DNA from: Clostridia bacterium
Lineage (GTDB): Bacteria > Bacillota > Clostridia > Christensenellales > Aristaeellaceae
DNA length: 64,000 bases
Assembly: GCA_017938695.1 (NCBI GenBank)
Contig: JAGBBA010000042.1
Coordinates: forward strand, 1-64,000
Direction of reading: 5' to 3'
Each line of letters starts with the position of its first letter. The first letter of the stretch is position 1. Below, in pieces: positions 59,428 through 64,000 of the stretch. The translations under genes were made by a program, and so were the position numbers. A model generated the notes under the pieces. It had not been told where the DNA came from, did not search any database, and was given only the letters and a program-made list of their open reading frames with translations.

Positions 59428-61323
59428 TTACTTGGCCAGAGCAGCGATCTCTTCGGTGGTGTAGATCTGATCGTTGGTCTCCCAGTTCACATAACGATAG
59501 GCCTGGATGCCGTAAGCGCTGTAAACCTTGGAGTAGGGGTTGATGCAGGTCAGTTCCCAAGCCACTTCGTAGGAAGCGGGGATGGTCAGCGCGTTCTCGA
59601 TGAAGTAGGCCTCAGCCTTGGCGAAGGCGGCGTAACGAGCGTCGTTATCGTCGGTGATGGCCTTGGCTTCGTTAACCAGACGGGTGAACTCTTCGTAGGT
59701 AGCGATCAGGTCAGGATCGGTGGCCTTGTTGATCATGGAGTAGTTGTTGGAGTAGTAGGCGGCAGGATCGTTGTAGGTCTCCTGGCCCAGGAAGTTCACG
59801 GGATCAGCGAAGTCAGCGCCCCAGCCGTTGATGAACAGGCAGTTATACTGGGGAACACGCACTTCGTTGGTCAGGGAGGAGATGTAGGTGCGGATCTCCA
59901 GCTTGACCAGATCCTCGCCCAGGCCGTCAGCGATCACCTGAGCCAGAGTCTGAGCGGAGTCCATAGCGGTCTGAGAGTCGCCCTTGATGTAGTACACCAT
60001 GTTCACGGGCAGCTTCACGCCCTTGGCGGTCAGCTCTTCGATGGCAGCAGCCTTGTACTGGGCAGCCTTCTCAGCGTCGTAGCGAACATAGGTGTTGTAG
60101 TCATACTGCAGGCCCAGCTCGTCACGAACCAGCTGAGTGTAGTCGATGCCCTGGCTGTTCACAGCCACAGCGTTGCCGGTGTAGGCGTAGTTCTGGCAGG
60201 ACAGGGGGTTGATGGCATTGGTACGGGCCAGGTAGGGGGTCATGTCCATGCCATAGTACAGGGCCAGACGGAAGTTCTTGTTGGCCACGGCGGTGTTCCA
60301 ATCGGTGTAGGGGGTGCCGTCCAGGTTGTTCACGTCATACACCAGGTGCATCTGATAGGAGTACTTGGTGGGACGGGCTTCAACCAGGTTCTTGTTGAAC
60401 TCGTGGTTCTTGTCGTTGTAGATGGTGGTCAGGGTAGCCTGAGAGGGCTGCACATGATCCAGCTCGCCGTTGTAGAACAGCTGATAGGCGGTGTCAACGG
60501 ACTCAACCATCTTGATGGACACGCTGTTGAAGCGCTTCACGCCCTCAGCATTCCAGTAGTTGGGGTTGGCAACCAGCACCTTTTCATTCTGGTGAATGAA
60601 GGACTGCACAACGTAGGGACCATTGTACCACATGTTCTCCCAGGTGATGGCTTCGTAGCCGGCAACGCCGATTTCTTCGATCAGCTTGGCAGACAGGGGA
60701 TACAGGCAGTTGTAGGTGGCCACGGAGGGGAAGTAGGTCATGGCGTCCAGGCACTCGTACACGATGGTCTTGTCGTCGGGAGCGGTAACCTTCACCAGCT
60801 CGGCGAACTTGCCATCAGCAGTCAGGGCCAGAGCGGCTTCTTCGCCCTGCTCTTCGGTCAGCTGCTTGGTGTAGTCGTAGTACTCCTTGGCACCAACGAT
60901 CATGTCGTTGGGCATGGACACGTTGTAGGAATCGTTCTTGGCGAAGTTCAGAACCCATTCCAGACCGGTCAGCCAGTCCTGAGCGACAACGTCGGCCTTC
61001 TCATTGCCGTCCTTGTCGACCCACTTCATGCCGTCGTTCAGCACGAAGGTCCAGGTCTTGCCACCGTCGGGGGTGGACCATTCCTTGGCAGCGTTGCCAA
61101 CCAGAGCGCCGCTGGCGTCGTTGGTCAGCAGGCCGTCAAACAGGTTGCACAGCACGTTCAGGTCCTGAGCGGCCTGAGACTTCTGGATGTTCCAGGTTTC
61201 CAGCTCACGAGAGGTGGTTTCCCAAGTGCGCAGATCGGTGATCTCGGCAGCACTGGCGGTGGTGATGCAAGCCATGGACAGAACCATAGCCAGAGCAAGC
61301 ACCAGAGAGAGAAGCTTCTTCAT
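59428..61323 (-). CDS. oppA: Oligopeptide-binding protein OppA
   Basis: 631-residue family 5 binding protein, long for the family. The start at 61323 has AAGGAGGA upstream. The signal peptide MKKLLSLVLALAMVLSMACI contains one cysteine, but the -3 to -1 residues are S-M-A, a poor lipobox, while TASA-AE just after it is a good signal peptidase I site. The mature protein shows the SBP family 5 regions WTPDGGKTWTFVLNDGMKWV-like (SKEW..DGGKTWTF), YNGPYVVQSF and NPNYWNAEGVKRFNSVSI. It delivers peptides to OppBC-DF and is first in the gene order, with its own promoter and terminator. Confidence 0.95.
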   Translation of the reverse strand: MKKLLSLVLALAMVLSMACITTASAAEITDLRTWETTSRELETWNIQKSQAAQDLNVLCNLFDGLLTNDASGALVGNAAKEWSTPDGGKTWTFVLNDGMKWVDKDGNEKADVVAQDWLTGLEWVLNFAKNDSYNVSMPNDMIVGAKEYYDYTKQLTEEQGEEAALALTADGKFAELVKVTAPDDKTIVYECLDAMTYFPSVATYNCLYPLSAKLIEEIGVAGYEAITWENMWYNGPYVVQSFIHQNEKVLVANPNYWNAEGVKRFNSVSIKMVESVDTAYQLFYNGELDHVQPSQATLTTIYNDKNHEFNKNLVEARPTKYSYQMHLVYDVNNLDGTPYTDWNTAVANKNFRLALYYGMDMTPYLARTNAINPLSCQNYAYTGNAVAVNSQGIDYTQLVRDELGLQYDYNTYVRYDAEKAAQYKAAAIEELTAKGVKLPVNMVYYIKGDSQTAMDSAQTLAQVIADGLGEDLVKLEIRTYISSLTNEVRVPQYNCLFINGWGADFADPVNFLGQETYNDPAAYYSNNYSMINKATDPDLIATYEEFTRLVNEAKAITDDNDARYAAFAKAEAYFIENALTIPASYEVAWELTCINPYSKVYSAYGIQAYRYVNWETNDQIYTTEEIAALAK

Positions 61324-61408
61324 GATAAGTTCCTCCTTGCTATCCCTTATTATATTTGGAAACAAATCGTACTGCTTATGAGAACAACAGCACTTTTTCC
61401 ATATAGGC

Positions 61409-61460
61409 ATTTTAGCAAGGGATGGGACATCTGTCAACCGAAATGCAATAAAAATACAGC
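61409..61460 (-). promoter_or_regulatory. Promoter and operator-like element upstream of oppA
   Basis: On the minus strand a consensus TTGACA (61432-61437) and TAAAAT (61409-61414) are 17 bp apart. The element at 61441-61460 directly upstream of the -35 box (plus strand AAATGCAATAAAAATACAGC) is nearly the same as at 59291-59310. Confidence 0.75.
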
Positions 61461-61542
61461 ATAAAATTGATTGTATACAACAGAATAAGATAAAATTGTC
61501 TGGGCATGCAATGCCACCTGCTATGCGTGCGCCGCCGCTTTG

Positions 61543-61571
61543 TTGCATAAACGCTGCCCCGGGTGTATAAT
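61543..61571 (+). promoter_or_regulatory. Promoter of the small membrane protein gene
   Basis: TTGCAT (61543-61548) and TATAAT (61566-61571) are 17 bp apart, 34 bp upstream of the start at 61606. Confidence 0.75.
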
Positions 61572-61605
61572 TAACCCGAACACCATCCCAAAGGAGCTGC
61601 TTCCC

Positions 61606-62013
61606 ATGCTGAAAAAGCTGAAAAACTTATGGACCCGCGATCTGGTCACCCCCATTATCCACAAAACCTTCACCCGGGTGATCATCGCCCTCACCGCCTC
61701 ACTGCTGTGGAACGAGTTTATCAACAAGGGCCTTGTATCCATGCGTATGTATGCCTTCTTATTCTTCGGCGTGCTGTTCGCCGTTGCCACCTGGTTTAGT
61801 TATCTCCGCCTGGATGACATCAAGGTGCCGCAGTTCGACAAAAAGCTGTTCGACTGGAAGAAGACCCCTAAGCGCAGCATGGGCGACATGATCGACTACG
61901 TAGACGAGCACCCCGCCCCCTACGACGAGCTGGAGCCCGACGAGCAGACGCTGTGCCTGCTCATCAGCAACGGCATCTGCTGTGTGCTGTTTGTGGTGCT
62001 TTCCTTCCTATAA
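61606..62013 (+). CDS. Small membrane protein of unknown function
   Basis: 135-residue protein starting at 61606 after AAAGGAG. Two hydrophobic segments lie at residues ~23-62 (a probable hairpin of two helices, SMRMYAFLFFGVLFAVATWF) and a third at the extreme C-terminus (NGICCVLFVVLSFL). The loop between carries DDIKVPQFDKKLFDWKKTPK and RSMGDMIDYVDEHP. I recall similar short Clostridia proteins with DW..KP..R...DMIDFVDE but no function. It is divergent from oppA. Confidence 0.7.
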   Translation: MLKKLKNLWTRDLVTPIIHKTFTRVIIALTASLLWNEFINKGLVSMRMYAFLFFGVLFAVATWFSYLRLDDIKVPQFDKKLFDWKKTPKRSMGDMIDYVDEHPAPYDELEPDEQTLCLLISNGICCVLFVVLSFL

Positions 62014-62033
62014 TAGTATAACACTACACACTT

Positions 62034-62073
62034 CCCGCCCCCGTCTTTGCTGATTGTGAAGATAGGGGGCGGG
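62034..62073. terminator. Terminator-like hairpin
   Basis: CCCGCCCCC (62034-62042) pairs with GGGGGCGGG (62065-62073), with an inner TCTT/AAGA pairing and a weak T-run after it. It serves the gene ending at 62013 and possibly the convergent abfA gene. Confidence 0.6.
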
Positions 62074-62207
62074 GGGTTTGTTGAGAACGAGAAGAAAAAA
62101 AGCCTCTCGAGCCTTGCATTTATGTGTAAGAGTGGTTTTTGAGCGACTAAAGGCCATCTTCCGAACAATACAACCAATGAAATCGGTATTTCTTTCCAAG
62201 ATCAGAG

Positions 62208-63701
62208 TTATTCTGCGACCAGGATGTTGACGGAATGCGGTTGCAGGGTGAGGCGAACGGTGAGCCCCTCCTGCTCAACGCCATTGTTGTTGATGAAGGG
62301 CACCACGGTTTCCTTGCCCACGTCGTTATAGTCGTCGGGGCTGGTGCCGCATAGGGTGTGCAGGGTCAGCTTGCGGGGGCTGTCCAGCGTCAGGGTGATC
62401 TGCTGAGAGTCGCTGATGTGCTTGTTGACCAGGGCGATGGCTACTGCACCGTCGTGGCTGCGGCGGGTGGAAACCACGTCGATGCAGTCCACGTCCACTT
62501 CGCCCTGCTCGCCGCAGACGCGGTAGGCGGGCACATCCTGCACCCACTGGTCGATCACCTCGTCGCCCATCAGGTGGACGTACATATCAAACACGTGGTA
62601 GGTGGTGCGCTTCACGATGCCGCCGGGGTAGGTGAAGATCGCGCCGCGGGTGTTGATGACCGGCGCAAAGTTGGCCATGCCTACAATGTCGGCGTGGCGC
62701 AGCACCATGTTCAGGAAGCAGCCGGAGAACACCGCATCCGCCATGGTATAGATGGCGTTGTCGTCGTTGCCGTTGCGGGGGTCAAGGTACTCTTCCTTGG
62801 TAACGGCCTGCTGGATGGTGTGCACGCCGGGATGGAACCAGGCACGGAGGTTCCACTCGTCAAAGGCGATCTTGATCTTCTTTTCCAGGCCCATGGCGTT
62901 GAGCAGCCCCTGCACCTTGCGGATGGGGGCATCCAGGTCGTGGGTGTAGGCCATGCACTGGGTATAGGGTGCGGTTTCGTTTTTGCCGTGGTGGAAATCC
63001 CAGTAGCCGTGCAGGGAGATCCATTCCAGGCGGTCGCCGCAGCTTTCCAGCAGGCGGGTGTTCCAGTCCATGTCCACCAGGGCGGCAGCGGTGAGGCTGG
63101 TGGTGGGGTCGACGTGCTGCATCATCTTGGCGGATTCCGTTACCAGCCGGGCCCATTCCTCGCTGCCCTTGGCACCGATCTCCCAATAGCCGTAGTTCTC
63201 GTTGCCCACGGACCAGTACTTGACGTTGTGGGGCTTCTCGTGGCCGTTGCGGATGCGCCACTTGGCGAACTCACCCTCGGTGGGCAGATTGCAGTATTCC
63301 ACCCAGTCGCTCATTTCCTCGGCAGTGCCGGTGCCTGCATTGGTGCAGATATAGGGTTCGCAGCCGATGTCCCGGCACAGCTGGACGAATTCATCCGTGC
63401 CGAAGGTGTTGGGCTCCTCCACACGCCAGGATTTATCAAACACAGGGGTGCGGTTTTCGCCGACGCCCTTTTTCCAATTGTAGGAGGAAACGAAGCAGCC
63501 GCCGGGCCAGCGGATGATGGGCGTGCGGATGTTTTGCAGGGCCTCGATCACGTCGCTGCGGAAGCCGTGCTCGTTGGCCAGGGGGGACTGGGGATCATAC
63601 ACGCCGCCGTAGACCTGGCGGTGGAAGTGCTCTAAAAAATGGCCGTACAGAAGCGGACTGGCCTGGGCAAGACGGCGTTCGGGATTGATCTGGATGCGCA
63701 T
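62208..63701 (-). CDS. abfA: Alpha-L-arabinofuranosidase, GH51
   Basis: 497-residue cytoplasmic enzyme removing arabinofuranosyl groups from arabinoxylan or arabinan oligosaccharides. The start at 63701 has AAAGGATG upstream. The TIM barrel shows LYGHFLEHFHRQVYGGVYD at the start, RWPGGCFVSSYNWKKGVG, the acid/base E168 in SVGNENYGYWE and the nucleophile E282 in IAFDEWNLR. A C-terminal beta domain follows from ~385. Length and motifs match GH51. It has its own promoter and complements the GH43-like, GH120 and GH3 enzymes in hemicellulose use. Confidence 0.96.
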   Translation of the reverse strand: MRIQINPERRLAQASPLLYGHFLEHFHRQVYGGVYDPQSPLANEHGFRSDVIEALQNIRTPIIRWPGGCFVSSYNWKKGVGENRTPVFDKSWRVEEPNTFGTDEFVQLCRDIGCEPYICTNAGTGTAEEMSDWVEYCNLPTEGEFAKWRIRNGHEKPHNVKYWSVGNENYGYWEIGAKGSEEWARLVTESAKMMQHVDPTTSLTAAALVDMDWNTRLLESCGDRLEWISLHGYWDFHHGKNETAPYTQCMAYTHDLDAPIRKVQGLLNAMGLEKKIKIAFDEWNLRAWFHPGVHTIQQAVTKEEYLDPRNGNDDNAIYTMADAVFSGCFLNMVLRHADIVGMANFAPVINTRGAIFTYPGGIVKRTTYHVFDMYVHLMGDEVIDQWVQDVPAYRVCGEQGEVDVDCIDVVSTRRSHDGAVAIALVNKHISDSQQITLTLDSPRKLTLHTLCGTSPDDYNDVGKETVVPFINNNGVEQEGLTVRLTLQPHSVNILVAE

Positions 63702-63745
63702 GGTATCATCCTTTCCGGTATGAAATTGTCAGGTGGTTTGTGCTT

Positions 63746-63774
63746 ATCATACACGCACGGGACAAAATGTGCAA
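63746..63774 (-). promoter_or_regulatory. Promoter of abfA
   Basis: On the minus strand TTGCAC (63769-63774) and TATGAT (63746-63751) are 17 bp apart, about 45 bp upstream of the start. Confidence 0.7.
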
Positions 63775-63841
63775 TCCCCAAAAATGAAAAAACGCCCTGA
63801 TGGGAGGATTCTTAAGGAACGGTTTATCCTGCAACGCACAA

Positions 63842-63869
63842 ATGGGCATCCAGCGGCTTGGATGCCCAT
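63842..63869. terminator. Hairpin near the window end
   Basis: ATGGGCATCC (63842-63851) pairs with GGATGCCCAT (63860-63869) across an 8-nt loop. It probably ends a transcript arriving from the right. The rest of 63775-64000 contains no supported gene; a short TATAAT at 63942-63947 may belong to a promoter of a gene outside the window. Confidence 0.5.
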
Positions 63870-64000
63870 CTATTTACGGATTCGCAGACGAATTTGCATA
63901 ATGTGTGAACCGTGGAAACGCAATGCATCGGAACGGTGCGTATAATTGCGCCCTCCTGAAATTTTTGGTGGATTGCATTTTCGGCTGCTGGACAAATTAG

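Noticed and set aside
63733..63945. 70-codon frame near the right edge
   Set aside because: It overlaps the abfA promoter and a terminator hairpin, has no ribosome site and no motif.
1..64000. Search by eye for tRNA genes, rRNA, CRISPR arrays and transposases
   Set aside because: No GGTTCGAATCC-type T-loop with a matching acceptor stem, no regularly spaced repeats with unique spacers, and no DDE or serine recombinase motif was seen.

Overview
The window reads as chromosomal DNA of a GC-rich, probably uncultured gut or rumen member of the Bacillota (Clostridia-like). This rests on strong AGGAGG-type ribosome binding sites, sigma-A-type promoters, the Gram-positive neighbourhood MBL hydrolase-comEC-holA, a long-form HPF, GPH and LplB/YtcP-type sugar importers, and a large set of cytoplasmic glycosidases. 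The exact taxon cannot be read from the sequence. No tRNA, rRNA, CRISPR array or intact transposase was found.

Layout. 1-2062: the end of a mobilisable element, with iterated palindromes, a DUF3847-like small protein, a candidate oriT and a MobA/MobL (MOBQ) relaxase. 2096-24398: a catabolic island. A divergent AraC regulator faces a run of co-directional genes: GPH symporter, GH78 alpha-L-rhamnosidase, a second AraC paralogue, a two-permease ABC sugar importer with its binding protein, a divergent GH94-like phosphorylase, a clan GH-A glycosidase, a 1608-residue double GH3 protein and a further GH3. None of the enzymes has a signal peptide, so rhamnose- and beta-linked glycosides are probably imported whole and cut inside the cell. 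24399-25355: a decayed stretch with remnants of three genes and a 33-bp perfect inverted repeat. 25356-27723: a polar amino acid ABC importer. 27956-35334: hemicellulose enzymes (GH120 beta-xylosidase, circularly permuted GH3, MGH1-like (alpha/alpha)6 enzyme, GH43-like enzyme). 35370-35963: a very AT-rich orphan membrane gene. 36064-50004: M20 dipeptidase, cellobiose phosphorylase, methyltransferase, hpf, comEC-holA and several small conserved genes. 50053-54649: GH13 enzyme and glycogen phosphorylase. 55087-61323: an oligopeptide importer whose two ATPases are fused in one protein. 61606-63701: a small membrane protein and a GH51 arabinofuranosidase.

The genes together describe a cell that imports plant oligosaccharides and glycosides, cuts them in the cytoplasm, partly by energy-saving phosphorolysis (two GH94, one GT35), stores and mobilises glycogen, and takes up peptides and amino acids.

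The most unusual items are the N-C-Fn3 / C-Fn3-N double GH3 protein, the divergent GH94, the candidate oriT and palindromes, the chimeric gene graveyard with its large palindrome, the ordered composite hairpin repeats found at four gene ends, a matched operator-like element in front of both oppA and oppB, and three solute-binding proteins that lack a convincing lipobox.
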